Positions 17,560-24,452 of a DNA stretch of 24,452 nt are shown in pieces (within the stretch, counting starts at the first letter, position 1; each line of letters starts with the position of its first letter). The DNA is taken from assembly GCA_003506435.1 (NCBI GenBank), contig DOAQ01000050.1:1-24452 (forward strand), in the 5' to 3' direction. The notes below the pieces were generated by a model. The model was given only the letters and a program-made list of their open reading frames with translations. It made no database searches and was not told the DNA's origin. A program made the position numbers and the translations under genes. The DNA comes from Prolixibacteraceae bacterium (lineage in GTDB: Bacteria > Bacteroidota > Bacteroidia > Bacteroidales > Prolixibacteraceae).

Positions 17560-19212
17560 ATGAATAATATATCATTTCTGAAAATTCTTCTTTCAATATT
17601 TGTAGGTGTCCTACTGATTGCCTGCGAAAAAGACGATCTTGATACCGGTTATGCCATTGACCTGAAAGGCACTCCCGATGTTTACGAGTCGGTGAATGAA
17701 AAAGGGCAATTGGAAATACCCATCCAGATAACTTGCGAAAAAGGGCTGAAAAGAGCGTTTTACAAAATTGTAACCAAAGCCGTTGACAGCGAAAAACTTA
17801 CCATCGGTTCGGAAATCAATATACCCGTTTCCGGAAATACACTGGACACAACGCTTGTTATTCCGATAACTATGACGCTGAATAGTGTAGTAATCGCCGT
17901 TTTCGATAATGATGACATCATCAATCTTCGTACGGTAAAGGTTGAGAGTGTTAAAGAGTCGCCTGTACTCACCTTCAAAGGGGGAATCAAAGTTCGCAAA
18001 ACAGTAGCCATTGGCATCCCGTTTAATATCAACGGGAATGTTGTCAGCGAGCACGAGTTGAAACTGATCAGTTTTGAAACAGTGAACAACGGGCAAAAAG
18101 GGACTCCGGTCAGCCTGGCGCTGGGAGATAAGAAAAATGTCGATTTCATCGCATCAGTACCGGTTGCTGCCGGTTTGCAATATGTTTTACTGAAAGCCGA
18201 AAATATTTACGGCGGCATTGCTGTCGATACATTTAAAGTATCCAATGTGGTCAGCGGTGATTTTATTTCCTTAACAATGGAACAGAACCTGACGGAATTA
18301 AACTATTTCTTCGATCAGGAAGACAACGAACTAAAAGGAAATATTGCTTCGGGTTCGGACATTAAAACCCTGAAATATGCCGTTACAAAAAATGGAACCG
18401 AAGGAGCTTTGCAAACAGTAAATATTGGTTCGGATGCCGGGAATGATTATAACTTCAGCTTTAAAGTAAAAGGAGAGCAAGGCGTTCAGGGCATCCGGCT
18501 GGTTGCCGAAAACAATGGAGCCAAAACGGTTACCGTTAATTTAACGGTTCCTGCAATTGCCATACGGGCCACCTATCTGCAGGATGTTGCCATGTCGACC
18601 GATCCGGCTGATAATAAGTGCTTCTTCTCTGCATACAGAACTCCACACGTATATGGTCTTGCTGAAGGGAAAACCAATCAGTTAATGATTGACTGGGTTT
18701 TGACAAAAACCAGTTCGGGGGTTCAGCCTATAAGCCTGCATGCCTACGGCGCCAGTACAACGTATTATGCAAACGCCCTGCCTTATCTGGGTGGTTTTAC
18801 CGACCTTACCTATCTGTACCTTTCATCGTTGAGGGCCACCATGACACAGGCCAATTTCAATACCGTGCTTTCGGTAAAAGATATAAAAACGTATGTCGAC
18901 CGGTACATTTTTGGTCCGGCACCCGAAGGACAGGCTTATAATATCTACACTTCCAGCCGGCGCGTGGGCGACACGTTCAGCGCATCCAAAACAAAAGGCG
19001 GATTTGTAATTGCCTGGGGTTCGCACACCCATCCGACAGTAAGCCCTGCCGTTGTAAACAATGTTTCTCATGCAATCGTCTGGGTGAAACAGGTAACTCA
19101 AAAATCTAACGGACATTGGGATATTGTTTTCGATATCAAATTCCCGAAAGACGACCAACGGACACCAAACAATGGTTCTGCCATTGCTCCATATTCGCCT
19201 TATCCGTTATAA
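17560..19212 (+). CDS. Surface lipoprotein, candidate glycan-binding protein (SusE/F position)
   Basis: A 550-residue lipoprotein I cannot assign to a family with confidence. The signal peptide ends in LLIAC (Cys22). EKDD follows directly, a strong match to the surface lipoprotein export signal, so it should face outward. The body reads as beta-rich: about three repeats of 90-100 residues (about 28-130, 131-230, 231-335), each rich in alternating hydrophobic residues and ending in phrases such as FKVSNV or LTVPAI. A distinct C-terminal region follows (about 336-550) with many Tyr, Trp and Thr residues (YRTPHVYGL, IDWVLTKTSSG, AWGSHTHP). The position right after susD is where SusE/SusF-like surface glycan-binding proteins sit. 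The C-terminal region is the likely ligand-binding part, but that is inference. Confidence 0.7.
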   Translation: MNNISFLKILLSIFVGVLLIACEKDDLDTGYAIDLKGTPDVYESVNEKGQLEIPIQITCEKGLKRAFYKIVTKAVDSEKLTIGSEINIPVSGNTLDTTLVIPITMTLNSVVIAVFDNDDIINLRTVKVESVKESPVLTFKGGIKVRKTVAIGIPFNINGNVVSEHELKLISFETVNNGQKGTPVSLALGDKKNVDFIASVPVAAGLQYVLLKAENIYGGIAVDTFKVSNVVSGDFISLTMEQNLTELNYFFDQEDNELKGNIASGSDIKTLKYAVTKNGTEGALQTVNIGSDAGNDYNFSFKVKGEQGVQGIRLVAENNGAKTVTVNLTVPAIAIRATYLQDVAMSTDPADNKCFFSAYRTPHVYGLAEGKTNQLMIDWVLTKTSSGVQPISLHAYGASTTYYANALPYLGGFTDLTYLYLSSLRATMTQANFNTVLSVKDIKTYVDRYIFGPAPEGQAYNIYTSSRRVGDTFSASKTKGGFVIAWGSHTHPTVSPAVVNNVSHAIVWVKQVTQKSNGHWDIVFDIKFPKDDQRTPNNGSAIAPYSPYPL

Positions 19213-19245
19213 CTTACTGATGTTATTCCGAATAAAATAATTAAA

Positions 19246-19398
19246 TTTCAGCGGCTGTCCAAAAAGCCTGGGATCGAGTCATCCCGAACTTGTTTCGGGA
19301 TCTCATCTTTCTGATCGTCAGACCCTGAAATACCCCGAAATTTCGGGGCAGGGTGACGCGAATTGCGGATTTTAGAACTTTTTGGACAGCCGCTGAAA
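19246..19398. repeat. MITE-like element with perfect 21-bp terminal inverted repeats
   Basis: The left end TTTCAGCGGCTGTCCAAAAA(G) at 19246-19266 is the exact reverse complement of 19378-19398. Inside are the hairpin TCCCGAA-CTTG-TTCGGGA (about 19282-19300), the perfect palindrome CCCCGAAATTTCGGGG and an outer ACCCTG/CAGGGT stem (about 19322-19354). No coding frame is present. It lies between the surface lipoprotein gene and the first GH97 gene. Its folded transcript could act as a processing or partial termination site inside the PUL. Confidence 0.8.
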
Positions 19399-19426
19399 AT
19401 TTTAACCAGTAAAACCTGATCATACG

Positions 19427-21376
19427 ATGAACCGAAAAAATTACATCCTCCTTTTTTTTCTGCTGATTTGCATTTCAGTCAGCGCAAAAGACATTGAAAC
19501 ATTTTCTCCCGATAAAAAAATCCTTGTTCGGACGACCGTTTCAGAAAAAATATCTCTTCAGGTTTTATCTGAAGGAATACAACTGTTTGAAGTCCGCGAC
19601 ATCCGGATGGAAACCGATCGCGGGAGTATCCCTGTTATGAATCCACATATACAAAAGATAAAAACACGGACAGTAAACGGAATGGTAGTGCCTGTTATCA
19701 AGGAAAAGCAGGCCTCCATTCCTGAAAACTACAACGAAACGGCCATCGAATTTCGGGAAAACTGCAAATTGCTGATTCGTGCCTACAACGAAGGTGTCGC
19801 TTACCGAATTGTAAGCGCTCTCCCGGGAGAAATGATAGTCCGAAACGAACATGCCGAATTTGTAACTGATGGAAATTCGCGCCTGACATTTCAATACGAC
19901 ATGGATGCCAACAGCGATTACGAAGCGCCGTACATTCAAAAAACGATTGCTGAACTGAAGCCAAACGATAAGGGAAACCTGCCTGCATTGCTCGAACTTC
20001 CTTCAGGCAAAAAGATTTTGTTCCTCGAAGCTGATGTGAAGGATTATCCGGTTTTGTGGCTCAATAAAAATGCAGAAAATCTGGAAGCCTATTTCTGGCA
20101 ATACCCGGCAAAGTATTACGAAAAAGGCAATTCAAAATCGTTTAAAAGGGTTATCGAACACAAAGATTTTATAGCCAAAACACAAGGAAGCCGCGAATTT
20201 CCGTGGCGTATTTTTGCTGTTGCCAACCAGGATACCGACTTGCTTAAAAACCAACTGGTTTACCTGATGGGTCCCGAACTAAAAATCGAAGACCCTTCGT
20301 GGGTTCGTCCCGGATGGGTAATTCTGGATTGGTGGGCACGGCGCGAAATTTTCGGGGTCGATTTTAAAGCCGGTATCAATACGCCGACTGCCAAATACAT
20401 GATTGATTTTGCTTCGGAATATGGTGTCCGTTATTTTTTGTTTGATGACGGATGGACAAAAGATGAAGACCTGACCAAAGTGATTCCCGGTCTCGATATT
20501 CCGGGAGTTGTTCAGTATGCAAAATCAAAAAATGTGGATGTCATGCTGTGGGTAACATACGCAAATTTTGATGCGCAAATGGACGCTGCCCTGAATCAGT
20601 TTGAGAAATGGGGTGTAAAAGGAGTGAAGATTGATTTTATGAACCGCTCCGATCAGGAAATGGTGGATTTTTACTGGCGGGCTGCCGAACAATGCGCCAA
20701 ACACCACATGGTAATTGACTTTCACGGGGCCTACAAACCCGACGGCTTGCGGCGCGCTTATCCGAATGTGCTGACCCGCGAAGCGCTTATCGAGTTTGAA
20801 TACAACGGCGGTACCGATTACGACAATCCCGACCATCATTGTACATTACCATTTATACGCAACGTAGCCGGTCCGATGGATTACATCCCCGGTTCCATGC
20901 TCAATTCAACTAAAAATTCATTCCGAAAAAATGGCAATATGCCAATGGGACAGGGGACACGCGCCCATTCGATGGCGATGGCTGTTATTACTGAAAGTCC
21001 CATGCAGATGCTTTCTGATGCTCCTTCGGAATATTACCGCGAAGAAGAATGTACCCGGTTTTTAACAAAGATCCCGGTCGAATGGGACGAGATTGTTCCC
21101 TTATCGGGTAAAATGGGCGACTATGTTGCAATGGCCCGACGTCACGGAAACGAATGGTTTGTGGCAGCCATCACCGACTGGACTTCCCGCGAAATGGAAC
21201 TCGATTTTAATTTCCTGGCCGAAAACAAGGAATATACAGTCGAGTTGTTCCGGGATGGAATCAATGCCGATATTCGTGCCAATGATTACAAAAAAGAAAC
21301 CCGGAAAGTGAAAAAAGGCGACCGGATCACAGTTTCACTGGCATCGGGCGGCGGCTGGGTAGCTCGGGTTTATTAA
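19427..21376 (+). CDS. GH97 glycoside hydrolase, retaining type (alpha-galactosidase-like)
   Basis: A 649-residue exo-acting alpha-glycosidase of family GH97. A signal peptide (cut near VSA-KD) without a proper lipobox points to the periplasm. The N-terminal beta-sandwich (about 25-275) includes LLIRAYNEGVAYRI. The (beta/alpha)8 barrel starts at WVILDWWARRE, and a C-terminal beta domain follows. Asp403 in GVKIDFMNR stands where retaining GH97 enzymes have their nucleophile. Glu458 in LIEFEYNG, 55 residues on, is the expected acid/base; 55 is also the spacing I recall for D415 and E470 of BtGal97b. The base Glu of inverting members is replaced by Ala435 (HGAY). This predicts a retaining enzyme with alpha-galactosidase or related activity. 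The exact sugar is not fixed by these residues. Confidence 0.88.
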   Translation: MNRKNYILLFFLLICISVSAKDIETFSPDKKILVRTTVSEKISLQVLSEGIQLFEVRDIRMETDRGSIPVMNPHIQKIKTRTVNGMVVPVIKEKQASIPENYNETAIEFRENCKLLIRAYNEGVAYRIVSALPGEMIVRNEHAEFVTDGNSRLTFQYDMDANSDYEAPYIQKTIAELKPNDKGNLPALLELPSGKKILFLEADVKDYPVLWLNKNAENLEAYFWQYPAKYYEKGNSKSFKRVIEHKDFIAKTQGSREFPWRIFAVANQDTDLLKNQLVYLMGPELKIEDPSWVRPGWVILDWWARREIFGVDFKAGINTPTAKYMIDFASEYGVRYFLFDDGWTKDEDLTKVIPGLDIPGVVQYAKSKNVDVMLWVTYANFDAQMDAALNQFEKWGVKGVKIDFMNRSDQEMVDFYWRAAEQCAKHHMVIDFHGAYKPDGLRRAYPNVLTREALIEFEYNGGTDYDNPDHHCTLPFIRNVAGPMDYIPGSMLNSTKNSFRKNGNMPMGQGTRAHSMAMAVITESPMQMLSDAPSEYYREEECTRFLTKIPVEWDEIVPLSGKMGDYVAMARRHGNEWFVAAITDWTSREMELDFNFLAENKEYTVELFRDGINADIRANDYKKETRKVKKGDRITVSLASGGGWVARVY

Positions 21377-21430
21377 TAAAGTTGTCAAAAGTTGATTGTC
21401 AATAAGTAGCGTCATGTCAACATCAAACTG

Positions 21431-21478
21431 TCTAAATCGAGTCACCCTGAACTTGTTTCAGGGCCTCATCCATTTAGA
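21431..21478. repeat. Short palindromic repeat between the GH97 genes
   Basis: The outer arms TCTAAAT (21431-21437) and ATTTAGA (21472-21478) enclose CCCTGAA-CTTG-TTCAGGG (the arms lie within 21445-21463). The inner part (GAGTCA-CCCTGAACTTGTTTCAGGG) resembles the inner hairpin of the element at 19246-19398, and GTTGTCCAAAAAA follows at about 21485. It looks like a shorter or decayed relative of that element. Confidence 0.6.
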
Positions 21479-21647
21479 GATGAAGTTGTCCAAAAAATCT
21501 GTGTTTTTGTTCGATATTTAAAATAGGAGAGGACCCAATGTAAGTTTCAGAAATGATTTAATTTTGTATCGGAATCTGTATAAGATGCTGGTTTTTAATG
21601 TAGAATATAATAATCAATAGTCAATTATAAATCATCAATTACTTATA

Positions 21648-23540
21648 ATGAATCATATCGCAATTTTTCTTCTGACTTTTTTCTTTTTTCTGAAATGCAA
21701 TGCCAGTTCCGAGCCGGTAAAAATCAGTTCGCCGGATGGCTTTTTGACAATGACCCTCACCGTCAACGATTCATCGGAGAAAAAAGGCCAATTGAATTAT
21801 CACATCGATTACAAAGACAAACCCGTTATCCTCAACTCTGAACTGGGAATTACCGGATGGGAAAGCGAGATGGAAATTGAGACGGTTACCCAACAATCCC
21901 GTGATACCATCTGGTATCCGGTTTATGGTGAACGGGCAACGGTACGCGACCATTTCAACGCGAAAACCATAACGCTGAAAAAGAAAAATACAGGGCAGAA
22001 GTTGCAATTGATCGTTCGGGCGTATAACGAAGGAATTGCATTCCGCTATTTTTTTCCTGAACATCCGGAACATGGTGGTGCTTATCTGACAATCAATTCA
22101 GAAAAAACCAGCTTTTCTGTTTCGGAGAATACCCTGGCCTGGGTGGCTTACCGCGCCCAGCACGAATACCATCTCCTTCCGGTAAAAGACTGGAAAGACC
22201 TGGTCGAACGCCCGCTCACCCTGCAATTGGGCAACGGTTTGTACGCGAGCCTGGCCGAAGCCGAAATGGTGAATTACAGCCGTACCAAATTCAAGGTAAA
22301 TTCCGGCGAGGAAAACATTATCCGTTGCGCCATGTATGGCCCGGTGGAAGAAATTGCCCCGGTTGCAACGCCGTGGCGGGTGGTTATGGTAGCCGAAAAA
22401 CCGGCCGATTTGCTGGCAAACAATGATCTGATCCTGAATTTGAATCCGCCATGTGAGATTAAAAATCCCGAATGGATCAAACCGGGCAAAGTAATCCGCA
22501 CGGTTTCTTTGACTACCGAAGGAGCAAAAAAAGTGGTTGATTTTGCCGCAAAACGAAAAATCGAGTACGTGCATTTCGATGCCGGATGGTATGGTGCTGA
22601 ACACGCTATTGCCTCTGACCCCACGAAATCAAATGTCGACCCGAAACGTTGTCCCGTGAACGATTTAAATATCCCGGAAGTAGTTTCCTATGCCAAATCG
22701 AAAGGGATCGGAATATGGCTGTATGTCAATCAGCGTGCGCTGGTAAAATATCTCGACCAGATTTTGCCGTTGTATGAATCGTGGGGAATTGCCGGGGTGA
22801 AATTCGGTTTTGTACAGGTGGGATCGCATCACTGGACAAACTGGATGCACGAGGCCGTGAAAAAATGTGCCGATCATCACCTGATGGTTGATATTCACGA
22901 CGAATACCGACCCACCGGTTTTAGCCGCACCTATCCGAATTTGCTGACCCAGGAAGGCGTTCGCGGAAACGAAGAGTTTCCCGACGGCAACACAAATACT
23001 ACACTGCCGTTTACCCGTTACATTGCTGGCGCTGCCGATGCAACCGTGTGTTATTTCCATCGAAAAGAACTGAAACTCAACCTGGCAAACAGCATTAATG
23101 CCCGTTCGCTACTCAATACATCATGTCATCAAATGGCGCTTTCGGTGATCGGTTACAGCCCGCTGCAATTTCTATACTGGTATGATACCCCGGACGATGT
23201 TCAGGATGAACCGGAACTGAAATTCTTCGACCAATTGCCCACGGTATGGGACGACACCAAAATTCTGGACGGAAAAATCGGCGAATACATTATCATGGCA
23301 CGCCGGAAAGGCGATCAGTGGTTTGTTGCGGCCATCACCAACAACGATGGGCGCAAAATAGACATGCCGCTCGATTTTCTGAAAACGGGAAAAACGTATG
23401 AAATGACGAGCTACACAGATGGCGGCGAAAAAATAAAAACCCGCACCCATGTAAAAATTGAAAAACAAAAAGTGACCAGCAAAACAAAATATGAGGTTGA
23501 ACTTCAGCCACGCGGCGGAGTTACAATGATTATCAGGTAA
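21648..23540 (+). CDS. GH97 glycoside hydrolase, inverting type (SusB alpha-glucosidase-like)
   Basis: A 630-residue second GH97 enzyme, with a signal peptide (MNHIAIFLLTFFFFLKC...) and no proper lipobox (Lys before Cys), so probably periplasmic. The domain plan is as in the first enzyme: beta-sandwich (LIVRAYNEGIAFRY), barrel and C-terminal beta domain. Position 387 is Gly (GVKFGFVQ) where the retaining enzymes have Asp. Glu419 (VDIHDEYRPTG) stands where inverting SusB-type enzymes carry a base Glu. A second acidic cluster, Glu436 and Glu442-Glu443 (QEGVRGNEEF), should include the acid. This predicts an inverting alpha-glucosidase-like enzyme. The 271-bp gap before it holds a -7-like TAATTTTG (21559-21566) with no clear -33, so a separate promoter is possible. 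Confidence 0.88.
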   Translation: MNHIAIFLLTFFFFLKCNASSEPVKISSPDGFLTMTLTVNDSSEKKGQLNYHIDYKDKPVILNSELGITGWESEMEIETVTQQSRDTIWYPVYGERATVRDHFNAKTITLKKKNTGQKLQLIVRAYNEGIAFRYFFPEHPEHGGAYLTINSEKTSFSVSENTLAWVAYRAQHEYHLLPVKDWKDLVERPLTLQLGNGLYASLAEAEMVNYSRTKFKVNSGEENIIRCAMYGPVEEIAPVATPWRVVMVAEKPADLLANNDLILNLNPPCEIKNPEWIKPGKVIRTVSLTTEGAKKVVDFAAKRKIEYVHFDAGWYGAEHAIASDPTKSNVDPKRCPVNDLNIPEVVSYAKSKGIGIWLYVNQRALVKYLDQILPLYESWGIAGVKFGFVQVGSHHWTNWMHEAVKKCADHHLMVDIHDEYRPTGFSRTYPNLLTQEGVRGNEEFPDGNTNTTLPFTRYIAGAADATVCYFHRKELKLNLANSINARSLLNTSCHQMALSVIGYSPLQFLYWYDTPDDVQDEPELKFFDQLPTVWDDTKILDGKIGEYIIMARRKGDQWFVAAITNNDGRKIDMPLDFLKTGKTYEMTSYTDGGEKIKTRTHVKIEKQKVTSKTKYEVELQPRGGVTMIIR

Positions 23541-23598
23541 AAAATCAGATAGTTCTGTTCACTGAAAAAGGCTGTTTAAAAAGTAGATTACTTTACTT

Positions 23599-23731
23599 TT
23601 CAACTGTTTTCTGCGACTGCGACTGTTCACTTTACATCCCTTCGTGGTAAATGGCTGCTTATTGGGATTTGGTCATTGCAACTTGGTCATTGGATATTGG
23701 TCATTCAACTGTTTACTGTGACTGCGACTGT
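23599..23731 (+). repeat. 28-bp direct repeats and a 14-bp tandem repeat
   Basis: 23599-23626 and 23704-23731 (TTCAACTGTTT...GCGACTGT) match over 28 bases with two mismatches. Between them TTGGTCATT starts at 23669, 23683 and 23697, a 14-bp period in three copies. The motif CTTCAACTGTCTTC follows. The whole gap before the second sigma gene is made of such low-complexity repeats. Confidence 0.65.
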
Positions 23732-23809
23732 CTTCTATGACTTCAACTGTCTTCTTTTCAACTTCTCCAAAAATTCCTAGCTTTGTCAGAAGAACAGGTT
23801 GAAAAAGAT

Positions 23810-24400
23810 ATGTCCGGATTCAACAACGAAATAGTTAAACAGTTTATAAAGGGGGATGAAGCTTCGTTTAAGGTCATCTTCAATTTCTTTTATCCCCGTT
23901 TGTACTATTTTGTCCGTGAATACATTCCCAACGACGATTTGGCTGAGAACATGGTTCAGGATACATTTCTGACACTATGGAACAAACGAAACGACCTGAA
24001 GGAAGACACAAACATTAATGCTTGGTTGTACACCGTGGCACGGAATAATTGTTTGAAGAAACTTCGGGACGAAAAATCTCAAAAAAACGTATTCGCTCAT
24101 AATCATTTAAATGAATTGGAACTCGAAATGAACATGGAAGCCCTATCTGTTCTGGATACTTCGGATTTGACTTTCACGGAAATTGAACGCATCATTGAGA
24201 ATACGCTTGCCGGATTAACGCCGCAATGCCGGATAATTTTCGAGTTAAGCCGCTTCGAAAACAAGAAAAACAAAGAAATTGCCGAACAATTGGAAATCTC
24301 GGTAAAAGCTGTCGAAGGGCAAATTACCAAAGCATTAAAAGTATTTAAAACCACATTGAAGGATTACCTTCCCTTGGTTTCCTACTTATTTATTGGCTAA
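23810..24400 (+). CDS. ECF-type RNA polymerase sigma factor, second copy
   Basis: A 196-residue sigma-70-family ECF sigma factor. I chose the ATG at 23810 (MSGFNNEIVKQF) over the upstream in-frame TTG at 23783, because conserved sequence starts just after it. Region 2 is FNFFYPRLYYFVREYIPNDDLAENMVQDTFLTLWNKR. Region 4 is LAGLTPQCRIIFELSRFENKKNKEIAEQL with the recognition helix EISVKAVEGQITKALKVFK. It is clearly different in sequence from the sigma factor at 10424. No partner lies inside the window. By analogy with the first locus a FecR gene and a SusC/SusD pair may follow to the right. Confidence 0.9.
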   Translation: MSGFNNEIVKQFIKGDEASFKVIFNFFYPRLYYFVREYIPNDDLAENMVQDTFLTLWNKRNDLKEDTNINAWLYTVARNNCLKKLRDEKSQKNVFAHNHLNELELEMNMEALSVLDTSDLTFTEIERIIENTLAGLTPQCRIIFELSRFENKKNKEIAEQLEISVKAVEGQITKALKVFKTTLKDYLPLVSYLFIG

Positions 24401-24431
24401 AAAAGGTTCATTTTTCCACCAAGCCCAAATT

Positions 24432-24447
24432 GAGGGTGTCCAAAAAG
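24432..24447 (-). repeat. Right copy of the 16-bp inverted repeat at the window edges
   Basis: GAGGGTGTCCAAAAAG is the exact reverse complement of 9-24. It lies 32 bases after the stop of the second sigma gene, so its continuation is cut by the window edge. Confidence 0.5.
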
Positions 24448-24452
24448 GTCAT

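Noticed and set aside
19246..19398. Full insertion sequence
   Set aside because: The element is only 153 bp and has no transposase frame, so it can at most be a non-autonomous derivative.
23599..23731. CRISPR-like spacing of repeats
   Set aside because: There are only two 28-bp copies with mismatches 105 bp apart, and the 14-bp tandem triplet has no spacers. No cas gene is present.
23783..23809. TTG start upstream of the second sigma gene
   Set aside because: The ATG at 23810 is followed directly by typical ECF sequence.
1..24452. tRNA, rRNA or riboswitch
   Set aside because: No cloverleaf, rRNA-like stretch or known riboswitch core was seen by eye in the gaps. A covariance-model scan was not possible here.

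Overview
The window looks like a chromosomal segment of a member of the Bacteroidota, probably class Bacteroidia. The signs are a SusC/SusD pair, an ECF sigma/FecR pair with a C-terminal DUF4974-type region, a 388-residue Bacteroidia-type PurM, a purM-prfA-pyrF block, a PorE-like type IX secretion lipoprotein, no evident Shine-Dalgarno sequences, and lipoproteins with an acidic surface-export signal after the cysteine. An assignment below class would be a guess.

Layout. Positions 1-850 hold no convincing gene, only short direct and inverted repeats. From 903 to 10277 everything is on the minus strand. In transcription order these are a PorE-like OmpA-family lipoprotein, purM, prfA, pyrF, a 7TM-PAS histidine kinase and a Gfo/Idh/MocA-type lipoprotein with its own candidate promoter and terminator. 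From 10424 the strand switches to plus and a polysaccharide utilisation locus (PUL) runs to 23540: ECF sigma factor, FecR anti-sigma factor, SusC-type TonB-dependent transporter with an STN signalling domain, SusD-type lipoprotein, an unassigned surface lipoprotein (candidate glycan-binding protein) and two GH97 glycosidases. A second ECF sigma factor at 23810-24400 probably opens another sigma/anti-sigma unit beyond the right edge.

How the PUL should work, from family knowledge: SusC/SusD and the third lipoprotein capture an alpha-linked glycan or oligosaccharide at the cell surface. The STN domain of SusC passes ligand status to FecR, which releases the sigma factor to transcribe susC onward. 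The GH97 enzymes remove terminal alpha-linked sugars in the periplasm. Their active sites differ in a telling way. The first has Asp403 where the second has Gly387, and Ala435 where the second has Glu419. This is the retaining (alpha-galactosidase-like) versus inverting (SusB alpha-glucosidase-like) split known in GH97, so the locus probably handles a substrate with two kinds of terminal alpha-linked sugar. No endo-acting enzyme is present in the window.

Non-coding DNA is rich in small palindromic elements. The clearest is a 153-bp element with perfect 21-bp terminal inverted repeats inside the PUL (19246-19398). Others lie in the prfA-pyrF gap, the purM-porE gap and between the two GH97 genes. 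A mini-ORF followed by a strong hairpin separates fecR from susC and is a candidate attenuator. No tRNA, rRNA, CRISPR array or transposase gene was seen. The set of genes is of recognised families; I see no clearly new system.
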